This document shows positions 49,972 to 61,060 of a stretch of DNA of 64,000 nt, piece after piece; position 1 is the first letter of the stretch; the number at the start of each line of letters is the position of its first letter. Origin of the DNA: Gymnothorax reevesii (Eukaryota > Chordata > Actinopteri > Anguilliformes > Muraenidae). The notes under the pieces were generated by a model, which saw nothing but the letters and a program-made list of their open reading frames with translations, ran no database searches and was not told the origin of the DNA. The stretch is from the NCBI GenBank assembly GCA_029721435.1, contig CM056583.1, forward strand, positions 49,641,620-49,705,619. Direction: 5' to 3'. Made by a program: the position numbers and the translations under genes.

Positions 49972-51400
49972 TAGGGTTGGGCAATCGTCTCTATTTACAT
50001 ATCGTCCAATCGTGGTCACTGGAGATCGCTGATAGGCGATCCAATCCCCAGAGGGGGTGGGCGGAGTAACATCACAGCACGCACATCTGTATAGTTGCTG
50101 GTCAGCATGGCTGACTGCTGTACTTGCTTCCCTACATGAATACGGATTACTTTCGCTTTCAGGTAACGTGATCCTGCCGGTGAAAACCCGACTGAAGCCA
50201 CGCAATCTCATTTTGATATAAAGACTGTCAAGTAGACCCATGAGATGTGAGTTTATTGGTGTAAATGATGGGTTTCATATTGGGGTTTGAAATACAGAGT
50301 TCAAAAATGTATTTATAACATCACAGTGAAATTAATGAATTTATTGACACTACGTTTATATTTTTTCTGGAGAAATGCCGGCAGTTCGTTTCTGTAACAA
50401 GACTCGTTTCAATTGGCTTTTAGTTTACCTTCGGCGGATAAACACCGGAAAGTTTGGTTGTTACCGTTTAGGAACGTCTTTTCTGTCTTTTCTATGTCCT
50501 GAAAATGAACGTAGACCGAAATATAAATGCGCTCCATCATAAAGAAGGAAGCGCTGAAATGCTTAGTGATTTTTAGTATTCGAATAACCTTTTGCTATAA
50601 TCGAATAGTATTTGGTTAACCGGCGAAATTTCCGAGTCACTAATTTGAAGTTTACACTGCGCTTTCTTACCGTCATCAACCATATTGAACTGTTTCCACA
50701 CTTCAGATTGCCGCTTATCCATTGTGAGGACTGACTAAAAATTAGCACCGAGCAGACGACAAGCTATTGCGGGCTGTAGCATACCAGTCCGGCTACATAT
50801 TTCATGATGAAAAAAAAAAAATCCTTCCCTCATTGTGTTTTGATTTTTTTTGTTTTGGAAAAACAATAGATGATAATGATAATAAAATTAATATTGAAAG
50901 GGGGTATTTTTTTTTCTCTCTCTAATGAGCTGACACAAACCTATCAGGAGATGACAGGTCGGGGAAAGATGGGCTGCTCTCTGTTCCGGGAAGTGCGTAG
51001 TGTGGGATTTGAGTGAGGAGAGGAGAGCAATGAGTTGCATGGCACGAGTATTTAAAAAAGCAGATGGAAACTGGCGAGTTAAAAAAAAAATACTACTACT
51101 AAATAGTACAGGAGAAGAAGACTGAAGACACATCTTATTTTCAATTTGAATTGCGTGACCGAAAGTTATAAAGGTAACTTGAATTGCTACTGGAGTAAAG
51201 ATTTGGGTTTTTTTTTTTTTTTTTAGAGCTTAGTGCTCATTGTTATCCGTTCTTGCATATCACAGTTTAGGAAAAAGATGCGCAGTTTAAATGCTCACTG
51301 TTTTGTTTTTTCTGTTTCTCTATTTTTATTTCAGAAAGCATGATAAGATCTTGTTGTTTCCGAATTTATACTTGATCCTTCAAATATATATCGCGTTTAT

Positions 51401-51434
<34 letters not shown>

Positions 51435-51845
51435 AGGTGATTGCTTGTTTTGCTTGTTTCTGGTTATTCCCGCTGTGGCGTGGATAAAGAAATTCTTCAG
51501 TTGGCAGTTGAAGGCGGCCTGGCGCCTGAACAAACATTTTCTTGAGTTTCCCTGCTCTATCTGCGCTACAGTGCTGCTCATCACGTGTTTAAAATAGGTT
51601 AGGGGCTGTACGAATATTCAAATAGTAATTTATTATCTGAATATCCAGAATGAAATGAACAGATACGGTTAACCAGATAATCGTTTCAGCACTAAAAGAA
51701 AGTAAAGCTCAGAGACATGAAACTGCATGGCGAGTTAAGGGGTGTCTGCATGTCAGGTTAAAAATATCGCTTTATGAAAAAAACCAATCACGATCATCCA
51801 CTCGATCGCCGATATGCGATCTGATCGGAAATTGCCCCATCCCTA
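49972..51845 (-). mobile_element. hAT DNA transposon relic (1.87 kb)
   Basis: The ends are TAGGGTTGGGCAATCG (49972) and, reversed, TAGGGATGGGGCAATT (51845), a typical hAT terminus. The 8-bp flanks cttctcat and ttactcat agree at 6 of 8 positions, as expected for an old hAT target duplication. The subterminal parts also show mirrored GATCG/CGATC motifs. A BED-finger-like fragment lies inside; no catalytic domain was found. An A run of about 30 bases is at 51402-51430. Confidence 0.75.
50573..50722 (-). pseudogene. BED zinc finger-like fragment of a hAT transposase
   Basis: A 49-codon frame beginning MDKRQSEVWKQFNMVDDGKK, then AQCKLQISDSEIS. The VW..F spacing and the KAQCKL segment match the start of BED fingers in ZBED-type hAT transposases, but the second Cys of the C-x2-C pair is not present and the frame stops soon after. 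It is a decayed remnant, not a host ZBED gene. Confidence 0.6.
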
Positions 51846-52585
51846 TTACTCATTACTCATATTACTCATTGGAGAAAGAATAATGATTAAAATAAGGTAA
51901 CAATAGCATGGGATGCAGGTACTATTTGGCTACATATTTACAGCAATGTTACATCCATATAGGATGAACCTTAGAGGGACAGTAGCGATTTTCAAACATA
52001 CAGCACATACACAGAACTGTGCAAAGCTACAAGGCACACTACAGTTGTAGTAGTGTAAATGTAACACACATTTGGTCTTAGATTATTTTTATTTTTAAGG
52101 TTTTGGGCCCATCCTGATTTCAGCATCACCACGCCTGTCTGGGGTCACAGGAGAAGATGAGGCAAGCGGAACGGCCAGTCCACAGGAGAACTGCAGCAGT
52201 CTCTTCACTGAGCCAGCAACACCTATCAGCCAACTTTCTGATGAAAGTGTCGAACAGTGTGCCTAAGATGACTGGTTCAGTTTAAATGGCTGAGAGTCTT
52301 CAGACAAAAATTGATTTAATTTAATGTTTTATTCTTTATTTCACTTTCCAGTTAATCTGTGGTATTCAGAGATGTTTCATTGCTTTATTTTGAAATCCTC
52401 TTTGCTTGCAAGCCACACATTTTTTAACCTGTGCTTAAAACTTTTGAGCATTGCTGTATTTATAAAATGAATGGAGGGAATGAAGCAATGTTCTGCAAGG
52501 ACAAGCACGGCCGAATATTTCAGCTCACCACAAAGAAAAATCCATTAATGAACACAGAGATGTTAAAAAAATCAGACACCGTCAC

Positions 52586-52727
52586 CTGTGAAAAGGTACC
52601 AGAAGTTATTCGGTTCAATCGTCTCCTGGTCTCCTCTCCGACCAGTCTTCCTGTGGCGAATTTTGTACCCTGTGATGAACCCATTCTGAGAGTTGGCTGG
52701 GGGTGGCTGCCAGCTGACCTTAATGCT
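52586..52727 (-). CDS. dcc: DCC exon: second half of FN3 domain 3
   Basis: This is the most upstream DCC exon visible (142 nt, phase 0 to phase 1). It reads [10 protein letters not shown], then [14 protein letters not shown], and ends NNFWYLFTG. These are the B, C and C' strands of a fibronectin type III domain, with the conserved Trp of the SW motif. The acceptor is a pyrimidine-rich tract ending ccatgtgttccag; the donor is ACAG|gtgacg. In DCC this exon continues directly into the LEKGSQYSF exon, which follows at 49182. The N-terminal third of FN3 domain 3, expected just upstream, was not found between 52728 and 64000, so the preceding exon probably lies beyond the window. Confidence 0.93.
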
Positions 52728-53205
52728 CTGGAACACATGGGGAGTAGAGGCAGCGGACTGAGACAGAATCCTAATACCAACACACTCTTTCAACCACTTC
52801 TACTGATTCTAATAATAGGAACCCAGAGTCCTTAGTAGTGCCTGTGGTGCTTAACATTAGTCTCAATCTCCACATTAAAACAGAATAAATTATGTGAAAA
52901 GGCCCAGGGAAGCCTTTTTTAACATATCAAGAGAACCCAAGGAGGCCATAAAAGAGAGTTTCATAAAAAGCTTGGTACTTCTCTGTAAAGTCCTGCACTG
53001 GGATTACGTATTTAGAAATCCAATCTAGACACCATTCAAGCATATTATAAGCATATGAAAATGGAAGCAAAGGTTGAATCTTAAAAGATTCGCAAACGAT
53101 TTTATAATTTTCCCTCTCCGCCAAAGCGCGGCATAAATCAAGCATTTGACACAACTCAGTAAGCACAGATGGCGCAAATATGAGCACCAAAAAAAAAAAA
53201 AAAAA

Positions 53206-53238
53206 AGATAAATAAAAATAATAAATAAATAAATAAAC
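53206..53238. repeat. (AATA)n microsatellite
   Basis: Imperfect ataaataaaaataataaata units after an A run at 53190-53206. Confidence 0.85.
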
Positions 53239-53699
53239 AGCGACAGAAGTTAATGAGTACCATAATATTATGCCTCAATTAGACGACATTGCTCAGAGAT
53301 AAAAGGAACAATGGCGCGATTATGTTGTTTCAGATAATTTTTCGCGGTCCCTCAGCGGACGTTTCAAAGCAACAAGAAAAGCTGTGAAAAAGACCTGAAA
53401 GACCTTGTTGCTGATGGGAGCAATGGAGTGACACAGAAGGACCATCTGAACAGACACAGTGGACTGTCTGCTCTTGGAGTATGAGCACTAATGCTAATCA
53501 AAATGAGCACTGATCTTCCCTTTGCCAATGCCTGGTCTTTACACAATATGAGACAAGTACTTTTGCAATGAAAAGGATATACAGCAAAGTACCGTGAAAT
53601 AAATTATCCCCCTCCCCTGCCCCAATTTCCTCCATTTTTACATACTTTTACACTAAACGGTTTGAGAGCTTTACACCAAATGAGATAGAAAATAAGAGG

Positions 53700-54260
53700 A
53701 TCATAAAGAATTAAAAATACGTTTGAAACAATATTTTCATTTATTCAAGGAAAAAGGCTTAAATGCCCTCCCAGCATAATAGCTAATAGTACCCCCTTCA
53801 GCTGCAACCAAATGCTCACAATAATAGTCCTTCAGTCTTGCACATTGCCATAAACTAATTTTGACCCACTATTCTTACAAATTTCTTTAATTTAGCTGCA
53901 CTGGAGGGTTTCCAAACTGATCGCTCAAGGTCCTGCCAATGTATTTCAATGAGGTTCAATTCAGGACTTTGACCAGACTGCTCACATCTCACTGTTTTCC
54001 CCTCTGACCCATTCAGAGGTGGACTAGCACTTGGGCTTTGGACTGTTGTCTTGCTGCATAAGCAAATGAAGCTTGAGTGATGACCGGGCATCCACCTAAA
54101 GAAATTTCCGGTAGAGAGCAGAATTCATGGCCCTGTCAATCATGGCAAGTCATCCAGGCCCTGAAGCAGCAAAGCATCCAACAGCATTACATAACCTCCA
54201 CCCTATTTGACTATTGGCATGATGTTCTTATTGTGGAATACTATGCTTGGAGTCTCTGAG
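53700..54260 (-). mobile_element. Tc1-like transposon relic
   Basis: On the minus strand, 54091-53855 contains SPELNLIEIHWQDLERSVW, the third catalytic region (SPDLNPIE..W..LK) of a Tc1 transposase. The rest (ggtagagagcagaattcatg, caggccctgaagcagcaaag) belongs to the same dispersed fish family. No terminal repeats were identified and frames are broken. Confidence 0.7.
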
Positions 54261-54762
54261 CAAAGGCGTCCGAAGTGGGTAGGGGGTTGTTTGAACGTGC
54301 AGCTGGTGTGGTCTCCCTCGCAGGAGTCTTTAGTTTTCGTGTTTATTTAATTAAAAGCTCAACTGGTGGTGGATTTAGATTAGCTAGCTATAACTAGCAA
54401 GCACAACCAGCCACAACACACTCTGTCTTTTAGCAGATAGGCAATGGGTTGACTTAATTATCATTATGTACCAGTTCTTGGTTAGTTATACGAAGCTATA
54501 TCACCAATGCTTTTGCAGCTGCTATTGGGTGGTATGCAGAGACTTCCGGATGATAATCCACTGCATCGAGTGGCCATTTCAAGTGGTACACTTTCCCAAC
54601 CTACTTTGCTTCAACACCAGGCAGAGCTGCTTCCGCATCAGATCAGTCCTTAAAATAACTCCACATCATCCCAACCAGTATAAAATTATGCCCAAAAAAA
54701 AAAAAAAAATTAACCAAATGACTCACTCGCTTAGTCCAAGCTGACCTCGATCATGGCTGTGA

Positions 54763-56950
54763 TTAACCCATTTAGGCCTGAGGCCTATTCAAAAAATGCA
54801 TATGAAAACCTATGGGCGATTTTGAAAAGAACTCCTAAAACCTGAGGTTTTCTGAAAAACAGCACCCAGGTGTCAACGTCTAGTAAACAGCTGATATCTC
54901 AGTCTCTATAGCAGATAGAAACAAAATTCAAAATGTATTTGAGCGTTTACACCGGTGGCTTTCATAAGAACAATGTTTTTCATTTGTGCACATCTTCATC
55001 ACAATATTTAAAACACTGAACAAACTATAACAAACTATATAATATAATAAAACCAATAAAATAAATAACAAATCTCTATCTACATAATATGCACAACTAA
55101 AATGGAATAAAGAGGCCTAATAAATAAAAGTATAAGCTCAGCACTAGAGAATAACAAATATTTTTTCTTTCTCTGGAACAGGTGGCAGCAGTGGCGGAGC
55201 TACAGGGGGTGCGAAGACATGTCCGTTTAAGTCCTGCCTGGATCTCAATCATTTTCCATTATTGATTTCTTTTCAAATTAGTGTTTCTCTCCACACGTGA
55301 TCTAACAACGATTATAAAACGGGTGCTTCCCATCCTTAAATGTGATCGGCTGAGCCGTGTTCCATGCCGGTATAAAATCACTGTAACCCACTGAATATGG
55401 GAGGCAGACCGCGGCACAAGATATCCCTGCGCACAACCACCTACTCGGCGCTGAACTGACTCGTTAGGTTACGTCTCTTTCAAGACTTTTAGCTTGCTAT
55501 TTCAATGTTAGCAAAGTTTAACCTTTCAACCCGCTAACCAGTTGGCTATCTATCTAGCTAGCTATTGCATTACAGAGTCCGATATCATTTTAGCTTGCCA
55601 GCTACGTTGCTAACTAGCTCGCTGTTTCAATATTAGCGATAAGTTGATGATTTTTTTTGTTGTGTGTCCATTTTATGGGCGATGTGTAGGGTAACCACAT
55701 CCATTGTAGTGAACGTTAGCTAGTTGACAAGCTGGCTAGCAAACTAATGCACAATTCAACATATTTCCCTGGACATCAGCAAGTGTGGAGGACAAAAGTC
55801 AATCTTGTTCCCTACTCTCGCAGCTGGTTGTAATGATATGGCCGATCGGTGCGAGTTGAGAACAAGGAGCCTTGAAAACCAAAATGAATGTAAAATTATT
55901 TCACGGGGCCTTCAGGAGACCGAAGGAGATATTACAAATGGCCTGCTTTCATAGTATATCTACATTAACAAGCCCAAATAGCCTGATGTGACATTATGGC
56001 GCTAGATGAAAAAACAATCTTAGCGTCTGTGTTGCTTGCCAACCGTTCTGTCCACTCTATCTTGCTTGGCGGAAGAACGAATAGTTCTCAATTTTACTGT
56101 TGCATTATTATGAATAAATTGATTATTTTTCTTTTGTGTTCATTTAATGGACTATATGTAGGGTACAACAATTATAAATCCTGACCTGTTCTCAGTCCTT
56201 TTCAAAATTAACAGAAGGTTCACTCCGAGAGCGCTCCGCACTTAACAGGTGCTGCTTGTTCTCCCCGATTAGGTAAGACGACAATCATTCCTCTGGACGC
56301 GTATTTGCTGTATTTAAATCTACGTTATTCAAAATTGCATAGCCTACCTGTCAACTCTCACGCAAATGGCTTGAGCCGCATGCTTGTTACAACCTAGCCT
56401 ATTTAACTGCCGAGTGCCACTGTTTTTTATTTTTAATCAACCCACGAAATACCGAGTGAAAGTCCGCGTTTCATTGGAAAACGGACCAGTTTAATCACGC
56501 GAAGCATTGGCCAATTAATAAGCAAATTATTTTTCTGCACTGAATTTAGCCCATGATTTCATCGCTGTTAGATCGCATACGGTGAGAAACCGTGTCTTCA
56601 GTTGCCAATAACGATAATTGGAAAAGACGTCAATATAGGAAAATGATTGAGATCTAGCCAGGACTAAAAAGGGACGTGTCTTTGCCCCTGGGTGGCAGGC
56701 ATGATAAAGTATCCATTCAAATAAAATAAAAATAAACACAAAAACATAAAAGTGTCTTGAAGTGTTACTATGGCATCTGCCCTAGTATAAAGTGCCGCTG
56801 AAAGAACAGCTATGAGCCCGGAAATGGTTGGAAAAGAAATGAAAACAACAAAATGACCGCTTTCCCGGCCAGAAGGGTAGAAATGCGTAACACCGTCCCC
56901 GGTTTTAAAGGTTAAAATGCGCACATGCTGTCCCGGTTTAAATGGGTTAA
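54763..56950. mobile_element. piggyBac-like non-autonomous element (2.2 kb) between TTAA sites
   Basis: It starts TTAA CCCATTTAGGCC and ends TTTAAATGGG TTAA, giving TTAA target duplications and a CCCATTTA inverted terminus, the piggyBac signature. The interior has no long open frame and no recognisable transposase. A gtgt.cattt.atgg sequence with a gtgtagggta-like continuation appears near 55660 and again, altered, near 56125-56165, so part of the interior may be an old duplication. Confidence 0.7.
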
Positions 56951-59900
56951 GACACTCTTTTGGACTGAAATAGAGATATAGTAGCTAGCTATGTAAGCTT
57001 TATGCAGTGTATGTGGCTTCCTTTGGTCATTGGGTTATCCTGAATTCTTACTCCATCCTGCCACGTGTCCAAACCCCCTTCAACACACAATGGAACATGA
57101 GCAGAAAAGGACTGAGGTCATTTTAGCTGTCGAAGCATCTGCATCAATATAATTGAGTTTGTTTTTTGGTCCTTGCCTAAAGAAAAGAAAATTTATGCAC
57201 TGAAGCGGTTGTTTATTGCAGCAGGATTATTGTTATTACCATTATTTAAAATATAATACAATTGGTAGTAATACAATATAGCAGTTTGACATTTCAACAG
57301 TTAAAATAGGGAAAGCACTTTGTTGACCAAAGTCCAGAACTGTTTCACTTGAATAAAAAGTTGCCCACACAAAATCCCTGATTGTCCACACCCGCCCCAC
57401 CCCCCTGTCAGAACAGTCGAGAATCAGGCCTGTGCATAAGGTTCCATTTACTTGATGTAGAAAAGATGATTCAACAGTGCTGTAATCAAGCCTCGCTGTG
57501 TCCAGTCCAATTATCAATCACATTTTGATTGAGTAATTATGGGGGCAATTACCTTTCCACACAGAGCCAGTTGGTTTTGGATTAACTTTTTACTGTTGAC
57601 AGAATATATGATCATTAAAAAACTATTCTGTGTTTGCTTAAGCTGTCTTTGTCTTAAATCAAATTTAATTCAAGACCCCGAGAGAATTATACAGGACATA
57701 CAGGCAAAAAAGGAACAAATCTGGAAGGGGGCAAAGGCAATGTTTCTATCAAAATTAACCAATAAGTATGTAGCATATCTGCCATAATTAAATAGAATCA
57801 ATGGTCAATGTTATCATTTTATAACTGAAAAATAATTTTGGGAATTCACGTTTAAGGATGACAGAATCCAAAATAAATAAATTAATTCTTTTCCTATTTT
57901 TCATACTATATTTACAATATTAAGAATGTTATGTACTTTTACTCTAAATATACAATTATTTATATCACATAGAAGTGACTGGAATATTAAGGAATTATAA
58001 AGTGTGCCCAGATGGTACAGCCCCACAGACAGAAGACAGAAAATCTTTAGAAAGAGTAGTACTGGAAAAAAAGAACATAATTATCGCTTTTGAAGCAAAG
58101 CAGAGCAGCATCTTCTGACTCAGTCAGCAATTACTTCAGATAATGGACAAACAGTAATTGCATCTGTTCCACAAAGAGAGATGAAAAAACCCGAATCCTG
58201 ATGGGGTTACCCAACTGTGATGATATCATTACCCAATTACAACAATTTACAACACTGAATTCAGGGGATTTTACCTGCAAAACCATTTTTGCCGACCAAA
58301 GATACTAAAACTTCAAAGTGGGTGAAGAGGCCACATATAGCAGGAAAATAACATAAATATGGCGGATAAATTCTTTTGTCGTCTGAGTAATCTCCCTTCA
58401 GCATACCATGTGAAGATGGGTTTTCTCAGCTGTTTCCATTGATTATCAATTCCATTGTTGATAACATGCTGGTGCTCCTTTCATTTTTCAGATGCTTCGC
58501 AGCTTTCTGATGTAATGCATCCTTGAGGTGTGGGTTACTATGACATAGTCTGATACAACTGTTTGTCATGTTTGTATTGACTTTTCTATTATGTTGTCAT
58601 TGTCGCTAACAGCTTGCCATACAGTATCTGCTATCCCAATTACACTTAACTTACTCAATTCTCTCTTTCCCACTATCTGACTGAGAGTGCAGCTCTCTGC
58701 ACGTGTGACACTGCCTGAATTACATCTTGATCTGGAGGGAAAGCCACCTCCTGTTATAGAACTTAGCAAAACACAAACACGCAGAAGCTTCAAGTGCGTC
58801 TAATAAACTAACCGAACAAGCAATTCATGTATTGGAACCAGGATCATAGCTCCCTTCAAGTGAAAGTTCTAAATCAGCTTTATCCATCTCAATGCCTAAT
58901 CATCCAACAACTTTTACGGTTATGTTATGTCCTTTCTACTTCAGGAAAGGTCTGTTGAGGGTTGTGGTGCAACACAGTCGCTGTATATTGTTACAAGTTC
59001 TACAGATGTTGTTAAGATGACATTGAAGGGCACATATAAATTAAAATCCAATTAAATGGGTAAATGTTTTTCGGGAGTCATGTTTCCCATCATTGTACAC
59101 TCCTGAGACATGATTTTTCTTGCATTGAATTTCTTCTTACTATCATGGTCGTCACCATCACTCACCGACACAGAGGATAATCCCCTTACCCAGAATTATC
59201 TCACACACTATGCATGACATGCAATGGCACACATAACCAACCAGTGCTGGTGTAGACATTGCCCATACAGTGGGATTTATGGTTTAAATAGACGAGGATT
59301 GGAGCCAGGGCTGGAGGCTAATGCTTTAATAGCAATCTTTACTCTTGTCCAGCGTTTCTCAAACTATGGGTCACAGTCCTACATCTTTTAATCTTAAAAA
59401 AACGAATCTATCACTCTCACAAGTACCAGCCAAGTTTTGAACTGGTAGTGCATTCATCAGTCATGAGTTAACCCTAGCTTTTCAGACAAGGTCTCTTGTT
59501 GCAAAAACATTTAGAGGCATTTTTATATCAACCATAACTAAAAAGTAGATGAATCAGATGAGGAGGCACAATCAGAAAGGTGATTTCTGGTCTTTGAAAC
59601 AACCTCACTTCCCGTGAAGGACCAGCTCACAAAAAAACAAAAACTGTCATTATCTACTCACTCTAATGTGAGCTGAAACACGAGTGAAGAACATCAGCCT
59701 ATGCAACCAATTGAATAGACTGACAATGTGTCGTATGAACTAACAAACATCATTTGTGTTTCGACAGGCATGGGGCTGAGTAGATCACAAACAGAATTTC
59801 TCATTTTTGGGTGAACTAGTCCTTTCAGTTCCATTTTACTTCTTGTGATAGTAATCGATCAAAGCCTGTGAACGTAGTTTTTTTTGCACAGACCAAAAAA

Positions 59901-60293
59901 AAAGAAATACCTATAAAAAAATTTGCACAGGCAAATCATGTGAATCTATAAGATAAATCTAATGGCATTTTTCAAAAGAAAAAGATTAATTGGGCCATCA
60001 AAGTAAATTACTGAAAAATATTTTCACAGACATTGAAAGTCCAATCAAGTCATCGATGCCATATTCTGAGGGGATTAGTTTAAGGACAATTAGTGTGGAG
60101 TAATGACTTGGTCCTACTCCGATGGGATGAAGCATCTCCACAATAAGCCTCAGAAAGTAAAAACATAGTTGGGCATATTAACTCCATATACTGTTTATCA
60201 TCACGCCAAAAATGCTCCGTGCGTCCTACTGAATTTCTGCTTGTTCAATTGGATTGACTTCTGAATGTCTTTTTATGAACTTGATTTTCCAAA

Positions 60294-60511
60294 GACATGC
60301 ATATCAGGCTAATTGGAGACACTAAATTGCCCATAGGTATGAGTGTGAGAGTGAATGGTCTGTGAATGGTGTGTGCGCCCTGCGATGGATTGGCAAGCTG
60401 TTCAGGGTGGGTCCCTGCCTTTGCCCGTAGTCAGCTGGGATAGGCTCCAGCTCGCCTCGTGACCCTAGTGAGGAATAAGCGGGTATAGAAAATGGATGGA
60501 TGGATGGATTT
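60294..60511 (+). mobile_element. L2/Maui-like LINE 3' tail with (ATGG)n
   Basis: The segment reads gcgccctgcgatggattggc, tagtcagctgggataggctc then cagctcgcctcgtgacccta, and ends gaaaatggatggatggatgg. This is a very common fish retroposon 3' end, assigned here to L2/Maui from memory. The coding part is absent. Confidence 0.7.
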
Positions 60512-60589
60512 TCTTGCACTTAAAAATGTTGTCAATTAAGTGTTGCCAGGCAATACAAAACTCAGCGTCCCTCTGAAAATCTGCAACCT

Positions 60590-61060
60590 TGAGTTTGACC
60601 TTTTAAGGTCACTGATGGTCAAAGGTCATAACGCCAAATGTAAGGCCATAAGTTGAAAATAGTAAATATATGTCAACCATGAACCGTTTTCAAGTTATAG
60701 CCCTCTGAAAATTGACCTTTCAAGGTAACTCAAGGTCAAATGTCATAGTGTAACATAAAAGCCCATATAGGAGTTTCTACATGCTAATAATAGTAAAAAC
60801 CTGTCCATTTGCAACTGTTTTTGAGTTACAATAGAGAATATATTAGTTTTACTTTGACCCCCCCCCATCATTCAGTCCCCAACCGCTACGGAGACACTCA
60901 AAGGTACCCCATCATGCAGCATATGTTTGGAAGCAGAATTCAAAGACCCACATTTTGGTTATGGCTGGAAGTCAATTTTGAAGTTAGGGCAAAAAAAAAA
61001 AAATGGACCTTTATGGTGACCTTGATCTTGACCTGATGACCCCCAAATCAGGTATCTACA
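60590..61060. repeat. Degenerate tandem repeat with TGACCT/AGGTCA motifs
   Basis: Blocks of about 120-130 bp recur loosely: gaccttttaaggtcactgat with tggtcaaaggtcata, then gacctttcaaggtaactcaa with ggtcaaatgtcatag, later ggtgaccttgatcttgacct. Each is followed by an AT-rich segment ending in tttt.agtta. The AGGTCA word is the nuclear-receptor half-site, but the array looks like a decayed dispersed repeat. Confidence 0.5.

Larger units (their letters stand above)
49183..52585 (-). other. DCC intron (3.4 kb) largely occupied by a hAT relic
   Basis: It contains an (AT)n tract at 49504-49547 and the hAT relic at 49972-51845. The 51854-52585 part is unique sequence. Confidence 0.85.

Noticed and set aside
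50888..51133. Minus-strand frame of 81 codons in the hAT relic
   Set aside because: No catalytic or dimerisation motif of hAT transposases could be recognised.
60322..60519. Minus-strand open frame of 65 codons
   Set aside because: It lies entirely within the L2-like retroposon tail.
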